Part shown: piece after piece, positions 1 to 7,440 of the stretch
Numbering within the stretch: the stretch's first letter is position 1
Layout: every line of letters starts with the position of its first letter
Origin: UBA5186 sp040005095
GTDB lineage: Bacteria > Actinomycetota > Thermoleophilia > Gaiellales > Gaiellaceae
NCBI GenBank assembly: GCA_040005095.1
Contig: JBDTZN010000048.1
Span: 1 to 14,890, forward strand
DNA length: 14,890 bases
Reading direction: 5' to 3'
The notes under the pieces: generated by a model
The model's database searches: none
The model's input: only the letters and a program-made list of their open reading frames with translations
Told to the model about the DNA's origin: nothing
Translations under genes and position numbers: made by a program

Positions 1-658
1 CCAGTCGCAGCCGCGAGGATAGTCATGGTCGGCTATGAGGTGCGTGGTGCTAGCGTTGGGCACGAGCCGATCTTGTCGACCAGTATCGGATTGGGCTGTT
101 GGGTCGTCTGGGCGGTTCGAGGCCAGTAGCTGTAGGAGTTGAGCGGATGCTGGCTAGCCCATTCGGCTGGTCCGTTTTGGCCGGAATGGGCTGTTGCCCG
201 CCTGTCGCGCGCGCGTCGTCTTTCCCGCAAAACGCGACAGTTTGGAAGCAGTGCACGCGGTCGGCGTGAGCTTCCAGACGCGATTCGAGCGAGTCGAGAT
301 CCCGGTGTAGACGACCGCGCTCTGTCAGAGAGCGGCTAGCAGGAGTGCTCGCGATCGTCGCCCGGGGCGCAAACCCGCACGTGAAGGGAGCGAGAGAGCC
401 CGAGCCCGACGACCTCGGCCACGCGCTCCTTCACCTTGGGGGTGATCTTCACGGCGGGCATGTTGCACGGTTTACCTGCATAGGACGAATCCGCGCAAAC
501 CCTTGAGCACTCAGGGTTCTCGGCGACGGCTGTGCACATTTGCATAGCGTGCATAGGCTGCACGACGGAGCACGCACGTAGGCCTCTTCACGGGTTGGGC
601 GCTGCTCGCCCCTGGACGGTCGCAGCGCCTCGTTAGCGACGGGGCCTCTCCCCTTCGG
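1..658. other. non-coding stretch, no convincing gene
   Basis: I find no gene I can support here. The short open frames on both strands lack recognisable domains. The least poor is a 41-codon minus-strand frame (461 to 336) starting ATG, with a basic N-terminal half that faintly recalls a phage-type helix-turn-helix start, but it has no good ribosome site and I do not call it. The stretch contains one arm of an inverted 28-bp repeat (213-240), listed separately. Confidence 0.5.
213..240 (-). repeat. 28-bp dispersed repeat, copy 1 (inverted relative to copy 2)
   Basis: The minus strand of this segment matches 1609-1636 at 24 of 28 positions, around a shared core TTTTGCGGGAAA, with GTCGC on one side and CGACGC on the other. 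The unit is itself imperfectly palindromic. The two copies face each other and enclose the microprotein and the cupin gene. It could be a REP-like intergenic element or the ends of a small mobile cassette. Confidence 0.5.
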
Positions 659-754
659 TTATCGCCCTCGTCGCCTCATGAGCAACAGCACGATGACTAC
701 GAGGATCACGATGATGAGGATGGGTATACCGACCGTGACCGTGACAGCGAGCAT
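659..754 (-). CDS. 31-aa single-pass membrane microprotein
   Basis: The frame encodes 31 residues: a short N-terminus (MLAVTVTVG), an uninterrupted run of about 17 Ile/Leu/Val residues, then a basic tail (MRRRGR) before TAA. This is the pattern of a single transmembrane helix with a positively charged cytoplasmic C-terminus. A very strong ribosome binding site, GGAGGGAGG (complement of 761-769), lies 6 bases before the ATG, which is the main reason to believe it is translated. Function is unknown. Tiny hydrophobic proteins of this type are often regulators of membrane complexes or stress peptides, but nothing here points to a partner. The nearest gene, the cupin at 1021, runs in the opposite direction, so the two are divergent and might share the 755-1020 region for control. 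The alternative is chance, which the Shine-Dalgarno and the clean hydrophobic run make less likely. Confidence 0.6.
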   Translation of the reverse strand: MLAVTVTVGIPILIIVILVVIVLLLMRRRGR

Positions 755-1020
755 GTTTTTCCTCCCTCCATCGCCGGGCTGCTCGATTCAAGAGTCTACG
801 GCGTTTTCGCCAATCGAATCGCCAAAACCCTCCTAGGAAGGCACCTGCCTGTCGAGCGTCAGCAGGCCGGCAAGTCGCATCTCGCGTTCTGCATGTCGCG
901 ATCTGGCGGAACTGCGACAACTAGACAGCCTTCGCCCCCCGTACAAGAATGGCGGCATAGTCATGTCGGGGGCGCGGCGGGCAGTTCCCTCTGCGCCCTC
1001 GAACGAGGGAAGGGGGAGAA

Positions 1021-1482
1021 GTGAAATCGAAATGGGTCTGGGTTCTTCTCGTTGGTCTCCTGGGTGCCGCCGTGTACGCCGGAACTGTCCTGGCAACGCC
1101 GCCGTCTGGGCTGACGAATGTCCCCTTGGCGCGTGGGACAGACCTGTCAAACGGGACGATCCCGCTTCAAGTCGGAACGGACGTAGCCATGGCGCAGATC
1201 ACGGTCGTCCCGGGCGGCTCCTCTGGCTGGCACTCCCATCCGGGAGGAGCGATCATCATCGTCAAGCAGGGCGCGCTCACCGTTTACCGAGCGATCGGTA
1301 GCCAGTGCCAGACCGCCACGTACAGCGCGGGGCAGGCATTCATCGAGCGACCCGGCGAGGTGGACCAGGTCGTCAACACGGGTACGGTTTCATACATCCT
1401 TCTCGTCACCTTCCCGCGTGTGCCTCAGGGCGAGTCCGCGCGAATCGACGAGCCGGACCCCGGCACGTGCCCGGGTCTCTGA
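1021..1482 (+). CDS. secreted or membrane-anchored cupin-domain protein
   Basis: A 153-residue protein starting at GTG. A purine-rich AGGGGG (1011-1016) sits 4 bases before the start, and the residues that follow directly form a signal sequence: KSK, then a hydrophobic segment about 6-24 ending ...VLATPPSG, so export or N-terminal anchoring is likely. The rest is one small cupin barrel, residues about 45-135. Motif 1 is recognisable as GWHSHPGG, with H71 and H73 as the expected metal ligands. The usual Glu of motif 1 is replaced by hydrophobic residues, and motif 2 reads RPGEVDQVVN, with Asp or Gln where the third His normally sits. Metal binding may therefore be weak or altered, and the role could be ligand binding rather than oxygenase or isomerase chemistry. 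Two Cys (96 and 149) could form a disulfide outside the cell. No operon partner; a GC-rich hairpin follows. Confidence 0.8.
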   Translation: MKSKWVWVLLVGLLGAAVYAGTVLATPPSGLTNVPLARGTDLSNGTIPLQVGTDVAMAQITVVPGGSSGWHSHPGGAIIIVKQGALTVYRAIGSQCQTATYSAGQAFIERPGEVDQVVNTGTVSYILLVTFPRVPQGESARIDEPDPGTCPGL

Positions 1483-1544
1483 CGACCCCGACCGAGCGCC
1501 GAGGCTCGCAGCCAGCCGCGACCTGATCCAGCCTGGGAGGCACG

Positions 1545-1578
1545 GAGCGGCGGCGGGCTTCACGGCTCGCCGCCGCTC
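1545..1578 (+). terminator. strong GC hairpin downstream of the cupin gene
   Basis: An 11-bp perfect stem (1545-1555 with 1568-1578, GAGCGGCGGCG against its complement) closes a 12-base loop, about 60 bp after the cupin stop codon. There is no T-run, so it may be a processing or pausing structure rather than a classic terminator. A second perfect 8-bp hairpin (1582-1589 with 1600-1607) follows at once. Confidence 0.5.
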
Positions 1579-1608
1579 ACCCTCTGCCTCATGTGCAGAA
1601 GGCAGAGC

Positions 1609-1636
1609 TTGTCGCCTTTTGCGGGAAAAGCGACGC
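1609..1636 (+). repeat. 28-bp dispersed repeat, copy 2
   Basis: Partner of 213-240 in the opposite orientation (24 of 28 identical). The segment can fold, with GTCG pairing to CGAC and CTTTT to AAAAG around a GCGGG loop and one bulged base. It sits just upstream of the tRNA-like fragment at 1687. Confidence 0.5.
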
Positions 1637-1686
1637 AAGCCGGGAGTTCCCGACTCGGGTCTCGCTGGGGGCGCAGTGCCGGCACC

Positions 1687-1713
1687 GGGTTAAAATCCTG
1701 CCCCCGCTACTCC
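1687..1713 (+). pseudogene. 3' end of an initiator tRNA-Met-like sequence (relic or att scar)
   Basis: The bases GGTTAAAATCCTG followed by CCCCCGCTAC match the T-loop, T-stem 3' strand and acceptor 3' strand of bacterial initiator tRNA-Met as I remember it (GGTTCAAATCCTG...CCCCGCTAC), with one T-loop change. The 5' half of a tRNA is not present upstream and the T-stem 5' strand is degraded, so this is a fragment. A terminator hairpin follows directly, as is usual behind tRNA genes. The simplest reading is a scar left by an element that integrated into the 3' end of that tRNA. It could also be a decayed tRNA gene. Confidence 0.4.
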
Positions 1714-1739
1714 AAAGGCTCTCATTTTGCGGGCCTTTT
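1714..1739 (+). terminator. rho-independent terminator behind the tRNA-Met fragment
   Basis: AAAGGCTC (1714-1721) pairs with GGGCCTTT (1731-1738), 8 bp with one G-U pair, around a 9-base loop, and ends in TTTT. It has stem, loop and T-run, and lies at the position expected for a tRNA terminator. Confidence 0.65.
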
Positions 1740-1913
1740 CCGTGCGAGCCGCTAGCGGAGGCGGACGCGGGACGCGCGACTTGAGAGCCGAAGTACGAAA
1801 CGCTCGAGACGGCAACGGTCCGTTGGTAGCGGCGAGCCGCCAGCGACGAGGCTCAAGCGGTCGCCTCCGGCTGGGGGCCTTGTGTGGACATATGCGCCTG
1901 GCTTCGCCGGACG

Positions 1914-1919
1914 TATAAC
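1914..1919 (+). promoter_or_regulatory. -10 element for a leaderless cyclase transcript
   Basis: TATAAC lies exactly at -12 to -7 if the A of the ATG at 1926 is +1. There is no ribosome binding site before 1926, which also fits a leaderless mRNA. No good -35 is visible at 17-18 bp. The DsrE-like gene at 9941 shows the same geometry. Confidence 0.5.
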
Positions 1920-1925
1920 TCCCGC

Positions 1926-4900
1926 ATGTCCGTGAACGCCGGCGAGCGGCGGATCGTCTCTGTGCTGGTCGCCGACGTCGCCGGCTCGACGTCGATTGCC
2001 GAGAAGCTCGGCCCGGAGCGGTCGAAGTTCCTTTTCGACGACGTCGTGCGGCTGATGCGCGAGGAGGTCGAGCGCTTCGGCGGTACGGTCGCGCAGCTGA
2101 CCGGCGACGGCATCTTGGCCCTCTTCGGCGCGCCTATCGCGCACGAGGACGACTCCGAGCGCGCCGTCCGCGCCGCAGTCGCGATCCGCGAAGCGCTCGA
2201 GGCCTACGCCGCGGAAGTCGCGCCTGCCTACGGCCTCGAGCTGCGTGCGCGCGTCGCCGTCAACACGGGCCCGGTCGTGGTTCCGGCCGGCGACGCGCCG
2301 CCGCACGTCCTCTACAACGCGCTCGGGGACACCGTCAACGTGGCCGCGCGCCTGCAAGCGCTTGGCGATCTCGTCGTGGGACCGGCGACGGCGCACCAGG
2401 TCGACGAGTTGTTCGAACTCGAGGAGCTTGGGGACGTGGAGCTGAAGGGAAAGAGCGAGACGGTCGCCGCCTTTCGCGTGGCCGGGATCCGCGCGCAAGC
2501 GGCCGCATACCCAGAACCGCCGCTGGTCGGACGCGAGGAGGAGCTTGCGGCGCTGACCGACGCCCTCCGCGGGCTGCTCGAGGGAAGGGGCGCGATCGTC
2601 TCCATCACCGGCGAGCCGGGGATCGGCAAGTCGCGCCTCGTCGCCGAGGTCGAGGAGCGCTTCGACGGGCGCGTGCGGTTTGTCGCCGGTCACGCCGTCT
2701 CCTACGCCGACACGATGGCCTACTGGCCGGTGCGCGAGCTGCTTCGCAGCTGGCTCGACCTGGGCGTGTCCGATCCCGAGGCGCGCGTCCGCCTGGAGCT
2801 TCGGGCGGAGCTCGCCCGCACGCTGGCCGACGAAGCAGACGAGGCCTATCCCTTCCTCGCCACCCTGCTCGGCTTGGCCCTCGAGCCGGAGCAGGAGCAG
2901 CGGATGCGCGACTTCGCGCGCGACGCTGTCCAGAGCCAGACGTTCGACTGGCTCTACCAGCTCGTCTGCACGCTGGCAGCCGAGCGCCCGCTGTGTCTGG
3001 TGCTCGAGGATCTCCACTGGTCGGACGAGGCCACGCTCTCGCTGCTCGACGAGCTGCTTCCCGCGGCCGAGCAGGCCGCGGTCGCCTTCCTGCTTATCCA
3101 TCGCAGCGACCCGGGTCATCCGGCCTGGCAGCTCGTCGATCGCGCCCGCAGGCGCTTCCGGCGCCTGTTCTGCGAGCTCGGGCTGGAGCCGCTTCCGGAC
3201 GCGGACGCGCACGCGCTTGCAGAAGCGGACGCTGGAGGGAAGCTGCCGGAGGACCTCGCGCAGCTCCTCGCCGAGCGGGCGGGCGGAAACCCGTATTTCG
3301 TCGGGGAGGCAATTCGCGATCTGCGCGAGCGGGGCGTGCTCGAGCGGGAGAACGGCCGCGTCGTGCTCGTCGGCGAGGCCTCGATCCCGGCCGCGCTCCA
3401 GGAGGCGTTGCAGGCGCGGCTTGACCGGCTCGACGGCGAGGCGCGCGAACTGGTCACGACCGCCGCTGTGATCGGGCGTTCCTTCGGCCTGCCTCTGCTC
3501 GAGCGGCTCCTTCCCCGGGCGCGACTGCTGCCGACCCTCTCCGAGCTCCAGTGGCTCCAGCTTGTGGTCGAGGAGCGGAGCGGAGTCGCGCCCGAGTACC
3601 GTTTCGTGCACGGGCTCGTGCAGGAGGTCGCCTACGGCACGCTCGTCGAAGCGCGTCGGCGCGAGCTCCACCTGCGGGTGGGCGAGGCACTCCTGGAGCT
3701 CCACCGCGACTCGCCCGCGGAGGTGTACGGGCTGCTCGCCTACCACTTCGCCGAGGCGGACGAGCCCGAGCGCGCGGTCGAGTACCTGCTGAAGGCGGGC
3801 AACGCGGCTCGGGCGGTCTACGCAGAGGACGAGGCGATCAGGCTCTACCGGCGCGCGCTCGGCTTCATGGAGCGGACCGGGGACGAGGCTTCTGGCCGCG
3901 AGATCCTGCTCAAGATCGCGCTCACCCACCACCTGGCCTTCGACTACCGCGCCGCCAACGAGGCGTTCGGCGAGGCATTCGCCCGACCTGCGCCCACGCA
4001 TACCCGTCTCGAGCCGAGCGAGCGGCTCACGTGGGCGACGGGGACACCCTGGCCCCATGAAGAGGTGGCACCTGGCCTCGCTGGGAGCGACATCGCGGAC
4101 TGGGTCAGGCGCAATCTCTTCCGCGGTCTGGTCGCGATCGGATTTGACTTCGACATCCGGCCCGATCTCGCCGAGCGCTTCACCGTCTCGGACGACGGGC
4201 GCTTGTACCGCTTCACGCTTCGCCGCGACGCCCTCTGGAGCGACGGCGCGCCGGTCACGGCGGACGACTTTGCCTTCACCTTCGGCCAGATGGCCGAGGA
4301 CGAAGTGGAATCCGCGTTCTGGCTTGACGGCGTGAGCTCGACTGCCGTCGACGAGCGCACGCTCGAGATCCAGCTCGACGAGCCGCGAAACCACTTCCTG
4401 TATCTGCTCGGCCAGCCGGATCTGTTCGCGTGGCCGCGACACGTGTACGAGCGGCGGGGGCGAGGCTGGTACAGAGACCTCCCCCTCGTCGGCAGCGGTC
4501 CGTTCGTGCTCACGCACCGCGAGGCGAGCCGCCTCGTGATCGTCTCCGCCCGTACCTGGTACGGGGCGCGCGGAAACGCCGACGAGGTGACGATCGAGCG
4601 CGCCTCGCCTGAGGAGGCCGGCGACCGGTGGCGAAGCGGCCAGTTTGACCTCTTTTACGAGGGGCTTGCCGCGCTCGCGGGCGTCGCCGCGGACGATGAG
4701 ACGGTCGTGCAGCGGGCCCCCGGCGGGCCCACGCACTACCTCGGCTTCGACGCGAGACGGTCCCCACTCGACGACGCCCGTGTCCGCCGGGCCCTCGCAC
4801 ATGCCATCGACCGGCGGGGGCTGGCGCAGGTCACAGGAGGGACCGCGGCCGCCACGGGCGGCCTCCTCCCGCCAGCTATGCCGGGGCACTCGCACCGCGT

Positions 4901-5477
4901 CGCCCCGGCGTTCGAACCGCATCGCGCCCGTGCCCTGCTCGGAGAGGCGGGCTACCCCGACGGACGGGGTCTCGGCGAGATCGTGCTGGCGCATCTCGGG
5001 ATCTATGCGGAGGCGGCGTCCGTCATCGCCGCCCAACTCGCGGCCGTCGGCGTTCGCGTTCGACGTCTACCCGCCCACTCAGTTGCCGAGCTGCAGGCCG
5101 CGATCGAGGAGCGCGTCCATGCCCACATCTCGGGCGCGAATTACGTGCTTCAGGATCCAGGCGGCGGCCTACTCGAGCCGTTCCTCCGCTTGGGCCCGTG
5201 GCTGTACCGCGACGAGCAGCTCGAGCAGCTGCTCGCAAGAGCCGCCGCGCTGCGCGACCAGGACGAGCGCCTGCGCACGTACCGCGAGTTCGAGCGGATC
5301 TGGATCGGCGAGCAAGCGGCCGTGGTGCCGCTTGCGTATCACGACCGCCTGTTGTACCGGCGCCCGTGGGTCACGGGGATGTGGGCGAACGCGATCGCGA
5401 GGTCTACGTTCGCCGAGGCAGTCGTCAGCCGTCCTCATTCCGCTCCCAGACGAGGCCTGACGACTCGGAGCGCATGA
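1926..5477 (+). CDS. class III nucleotidyl cyclase - AAA ATPase - family 5 solute-binding domain fusion
   Basis: A 1183-residue protein. Residues 8-185 are a class III cyclase: metal Asp17 and Asp61 (TGDGILALFG), transition-state Asn138 and Arg142 (GDTVNVAARL), so it is probably active. The two base-selecting positions are Gln57 and Asn131 rather than Lys/Asp, as described for mycobacterial Rv0386, so ATP versus GTP preference is open. Residues ~200-590 form an AAA/STAND ATPase with Walker A GEPGIGKSR (Lys235) and Walker B CLVLEDLHWSD (Asp362). A short TPR-like stretch (~600-665) follows. From about 694 to the end it is an SBP_bac_5 (OppA/DppA-type) domain, with LWSDGAPVTADDF and RVRRALAHAIDR (~952-964) as hallmarks. 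No signal peptide or membrane segment precedes it, so the peptide-binding fold should be cytoplasmic and probably acts as a ligand sensor for the ATPase/cyclase. The ATG at 1926 was chosen over an in-frame GTG at 1884 because the cyclase fold starts directly after it and a -10 box fits. A long antisense frame is a codon-bias shadow. Confidence 0.9.
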   Translation: MSVNAGERRIVSVLVADVAGSTSIAEKLGPERSKFLFDDVVRLMREEVERFGGTVAQLTGDGILALFGAPIAHEDDSERAVRAAVAIREALEAYAAEVAPAYGLELRARVAVNTGPVVVPAGDAPPHVLYNALGDTVNVAARLQALGDLVVGPATAHQVDELFELEELGDVELKGKSETVAAFRVAGIRAQAAAYPEPPLVGREEELAALTDALRGLLEGRGAIVSITGEPGIGKSRLVAEVEERFDGRVRFVAGHAVSYADTMAYWPVRELLRSWLDLGVSDPEARVRLELRAELARTLADEADEAYPFLATLLGLALEPEQEQRMRDFARDAVQSQTFDWLYQLVCTLAAERPLCLVLEDLHWSDEATLSLLDELLPAAEQAAVAFLLIHRSDPGHPAWQLVDRARRRFRRLFCELGLEPLPDADAHALAEADAGGKLPEDLAQLLAERAGGNPYFVGEAIRDLRERGVLERENGRVVLVGEASIPAALQEALQARLDRLDGEARELVTTAAVIGRSFGLPLLERLLPRARLLPTLSELQWLQLVVEERSGVAPEYRFVHGLVQEVAYGTLVEARRRELHLRVGEALLELHRDSPAEVYGLLAYHFAEADEPERAVEYLLKAGNAARAVYAEDEAIRLYRRALGFMERTGDEASGREILLKIALTHHLAFDYRAANEAFGEAFARPAPTHTRLEPSERLTWATGTPWPHEEVAPGLAGSDIADWVRRNLFRGLVAIGFDFDIRPDLAERFTVSDDGRLYRFTLRRDALWSDGAPVTADDFAFTFGQMAEDEVESAFWLDGVSSTAVDERTLEIQLDEPRNHFLYLLGQPDLFAWPRHVYERRGRGWYRDLPLVGSGPFVLTHREASRLVIVSARTWYGARGNADEVTIERASPEEAGDRWRSGQFDLFYEGLAALAGVAADDETVVQRAPGGPTHYLGFDARRSPLDDARVRRALAHAIDRRGLAQVTGGTAAATGGLLPPAMPGHSHRVAPAFEPHRARALLGEAGYPDGRGLGEIVLAHLGIYAEAASVIAAQLAAVGVRVRRLPAHSVAELQAAIEERVHAHISGANYVLQDPGGGLLEPFLRLGPWLYRDEQLEQLLARAAALRDQDERLRTYREFERIWIGEQAAVVPLAYHDRLLYRRPWVTGMWANAIARSTFAEAVVSRPHSAPRRGLTTRSA

Positions 5478-5964
5478 TGGCTGCCACACTCGCGTCGCGG
5501 ACAACGGGGCGGGACGCCGGCTCCCGACTTAACTAGCCCCGATCGCCGTCGTCGCCGAGCCGCAAGCTCTCTGCAAGCAATGCATTGCCGTCAGCGGCGG
5601 ATCCGGCACCGACACCGCGACCGACTTCAATGCTGCCGAAGGAGACGCCCAAGACGGCACCATCCCGTAGCCGCGCTCGGTTCGCAGCGGGGCGGCTCGA
5701 CGTGCGCGAATGGGCGAGTTAAGGTCGACCTGCGGCACACGAGGCGTCTATCCACTCGGCCGAGGCGCACGAACAGGAGCAGCTGAGTGCGATGGCGACC
5801 CAACCTCGCTGGTTTGGCGAACACTTACCCGCGTGTCGCGGTCCGGCTCTTCTGCGACAACCAAATCGCGTCCTCCCCAACGGGCAGGACATGCGCGCGA
5901 ACACACAGCCGGTGGACAGGCCTTCGACCGGGGGACGGTAGCCCGTTCGCACTGCGGCGGGCGT
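5478..5964. other. decayed intergenic region
   Basis: Apart from the C-terminal protein fragment at 5533-5670, I see no gene, RNA or clear terminator in this stretch. A 48-codon plus-strand frame from ATG 5792 has a weak GGAG upstream but no recognisable content. Confidence 0.5.
5533..5670 (+). pseudogene. C-terminal fragment of a secreted repeat-type (RTX/beta-helix-like) protein
   Basis: In the frame ending at TAG 5668 the last residues read GGSGTDTATDFNAAEGD followed by AQDGTIP. This resembles the C-terminal signature (GTDTxTDF...GDxxDGTIP) that I recall from actinobacterial calcium-binding or parallel-beta-helix secreted proteins. A TAA at 5530 closes the frame upstream and there is no start codon with a ribosome site, so only about 45 residues of tail survive. 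No other part of such a gene is present. Assigned by memory of the tail pattern only; a chance resemblance cannot be excluded. Confidence 0.35.
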
Positions 5965-7197
5965 TCAGTCCTCGAGTTGCTCCACCCGCGCTCTCGTGTC
6001 GGCACGAGCTAGGTAGTCGTCGAGCAGCCGCGCCGCCTCGGCCTCGTGTCCCTCAAGCAGATGTCGATACCTGTCGGTCATGTAGCTCGACGAGTGGCCG
6101 ACGTAATCGCCGATGCGCTCAAGGCTGAGCCCGGCGTCGAACATGAGGCTGACGAACGTGTGCCGGCACTCGTGCAACCCGATACGCCTCAGTAGCTCGA
6201 GCCCCTTCTCCTTCCGATCAGCGTTCGCGGTATGCCACGCGTTCGCCGCCCGCTTCCGGATGTGCGACGGCGTGAACGGTCGGTCGGCACGCGAGCCGAA
6301 TACGAAGTCCCCGCCGTCGCGGCTGGAAAGCGCTTTATGCGCCGTCAGATAGTCCCGAAGCGTGCCAGTGATCGGGACGCGGCGCGTGCCCTTCCAACTC
6401 TTCGGTTCGATCGGGCCCTCCTTGGCGTCCCAGCCTCGCTCGACACAGATGACACCGGAGGCGAGATCGACATCGTCCCAGCGGAGCGCCTGCAGTTCGC
6501 CGAGGCGAAGTCCGCCGTAGAAGGCGGTTGCCCACAACGCCCTGTCCTGCTCCGGGAGCGCGGCGAGGAGCATCGCCGCCTCGTCGGCGGCCGCCACCCG
6601 GTCGCGGCGGCCGAGATCGGTCGGTAGCCGTAGGTTCGACGTCGGGTTGACCATGATCTCGTCGCGCTCGATGGCGTGCCGGTAGATCGCCCTCACTGGC
6701 ATCAGCACGTTCCTAACCTTGCTCGCGGAGAGGCCTCGCCCGAGAAGCTGGTCGACGAGCGCCTGCAAATCGCCGCGACGCACGTCCGCGAGCCGGAGGC
6801 CGCCGAGCTCGGGCAGCACGTAGTTGCGCAGGTCGGCCTCGTAGCCGCGCAGCACGGAAGGCTTGTAGCGCCTGCCGGAGCGAGTGAGGATCACGGGCGG
6901 ATCCGCCTCGGCCCCAACCTGCCACGCCTCAGCGGCCTCGCGCAGCGTCTTCCGGGTCGTCGGCGCCAGCCTTCCGCGGTTGAGCTGGCTAAGCGCGTCT
7001 GAGCGCCACGACTTCGCCGCCGCGGGCGTCGGAAACGTCTTGCGGACCTTCGCGCCGCTGCGGCGGTCGAACACCCAGGCCTCGAACGACGGGCGACAGC
7101 CGTCCTTCCGGCCGGCGCTGCAGTCACCGCCCGAGAGAGACAGGCACGACCGCGAGTGTCGAATGCGGATCCCGGGGTGGTTTCGCTTGGTCTGCAT
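5965..7197 (-). CDS. tyrosine recombinase (phage/ICE-type integrase), intact
   Basis: A 410-residue site-specific recombinase. Residues ~38-75 (FEAWVFDRRSG...KTFPT...AAKSWR) are an AP2-like arm-DNA-binding domain, preceded by a Cys-containing N-terminus (Cys18, 26, 34). Residues ~84-178 are the SAM-like core-binding domain, and ~200-395 the catalytic domain. All catalytic residues are present: Arg231 (GGLRLGE), Lys269, His342 and Arg345 (LHECRH), His368 (VGH) and nucleophile Tyr377 (MTDRYRHL). It should therefore be functional. The ATG start lies about 110 bp from the tRNA-Ala(UGC) 3' segment at 7307-7350, the usual arrangement of an integrase next to its attachment site, and suggests this enzyme inserted an element lying to the left into tRNA-Ala. 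No excisionase gene is visible between the gene and the att site. The ribosome site is weak. Confidence 0.93.
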   Translation of the reverse strand: MQTKRNHPGIRIRHSRSCLSLSGGDCSAGRKDGCRPSFEAWVFDRRSGAKVRKTFPTPAAAKSWRSDALSQLNRGRLAPTTRKTLREAAEAWQVGAEADPPVILTRSGRRYKPSVLRGYEADLRNYVLPELGGLRLADVRRGDLQALVDQLLGRGLSASKVRNVLMPVRAIYRHAIERDEIMVNPTSNLRLPTDLGRRDRVAAADEAAMLLAALPEQDRALWATAFYGGLRLGELQALRWDDVDLASGVICVERGWDAKEGPIEPKSWKGTRRVPITGTLRDYLTAHKALSSRDGGDFVFGSRADRPFTPSHIRKRAANAWHTANADRKEKGLELLRRIGLHECRHTFVSLMFDAGLSLERIGDYVGHSSSYMTDRYRHLLEGHEAEAARLLDDYLARADTRARVEQLED

Positions 7198-7306
7198 CGG
7201 AGCTGCGCGTCTTAGGTCCTCGGTCTCACATTACGCGGCGATCGACTGGCGCGCAAGATGGCGCGCAGCGGTGCAAACACGGATGGTTGAGCGTAAGTCG
7301 CCTAGT

Positions 7307-7350
7307 TTTGCAAGCCGGAGGTCACCGGTTCGATCCCGGTACGCTCCATC
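7307..7350 (+). repeat. attachment-site core: 3' part of tRNA-Ala(UGC), copy 1
   Basis: The segment starts at the anticodon loop TTTGCAA (anticodon TGC) and continues through the anticodon stem 3' strand (GCCGG), a 5-base variable region, a perfect T-arm (ACCGG-TTCGATC-CCGGT) and the acceptor 3' strand ACGCTCC plus discriminator A. The acceptor would pair with GGGGCGT, including the G3-U70 wobble that marks tRNA-Ala. The 5' half of the tRNA is absent, so this is the displaced 3' fragment created when an element integrates with crossover in the anticodon loop. The same 44 bp recurs at 14836-14879 with two differences. Confidence 0.8.
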
Positions 7351-7354
7351 AGGG

Positions 7355-7378
7355 AACCCGCTGGAAACAGCGGGTTTT
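7355..7378 (+). terminator. rho-independent terminator following the tRNA-Ala 3' fragment
   Basis: A perfect 9-bp stem, AACCCGCTG with CAGCGGGTT, closed by a GAAA tetraloop and followed by TT. It starts 5 bases behind the tRNA fragment, as a native tRNA terminator would, which suggests this copy kept the original downstream flank of a tRNA gene. Confidence 0.8.
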
Positions 7379-7418
7379 CACTTTCTCGGATGTTTGCAAT
7401 GTGTCGCGCACGCTCAGC

Positions 7419-7440
7419 TATGGAACGGTTTTGGAACGGT
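7419..7440 (+). repeat. phased TGGAACG repeat, copy a
   Basis: Two TGGAACG heptamers 11 bp apart (7421 and 7432), 69 bp beyond the tRNA-Ala fragment. The same pair occurs at the 3' end of the integrase remnant (9694, 9705) and near the second tRNA fragment (14711, 14722). In frame it reads SYGTVLERW, like the integrase C-terminus SYGTILERSG, so it may be an integrase 3'-end relic, an arm-type protein-binding site, or both. Confidence 0.5.

Larger units (their letters stand above)
1483..1925. other. intergenic region between cupin and cyclase genes
   Basis: No protein gene seen. It holds, in order, two hairpins (1545-1607), repeat copy 2 (1609-1636), the tRNA-Met-like 3' fragment with its terminator (1687-1739), and the -10 element of the cyclase gene (1914-1919). 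Open frames crossing it are either antisense extensions of the cyclase gene or read through the tRNA scar. Confidence 0.6.

Noticed and set aside
1752..5036. 1094-codon minus-strand open frame antisense to the cyclase gene
   Set aside because: It mirrors the high third-position GC of the real gene, has low-complexity Arg/Glu/Leu content and no domain. The plus strand carries recognisable cyclase, ATPase and solute-binding motifs.
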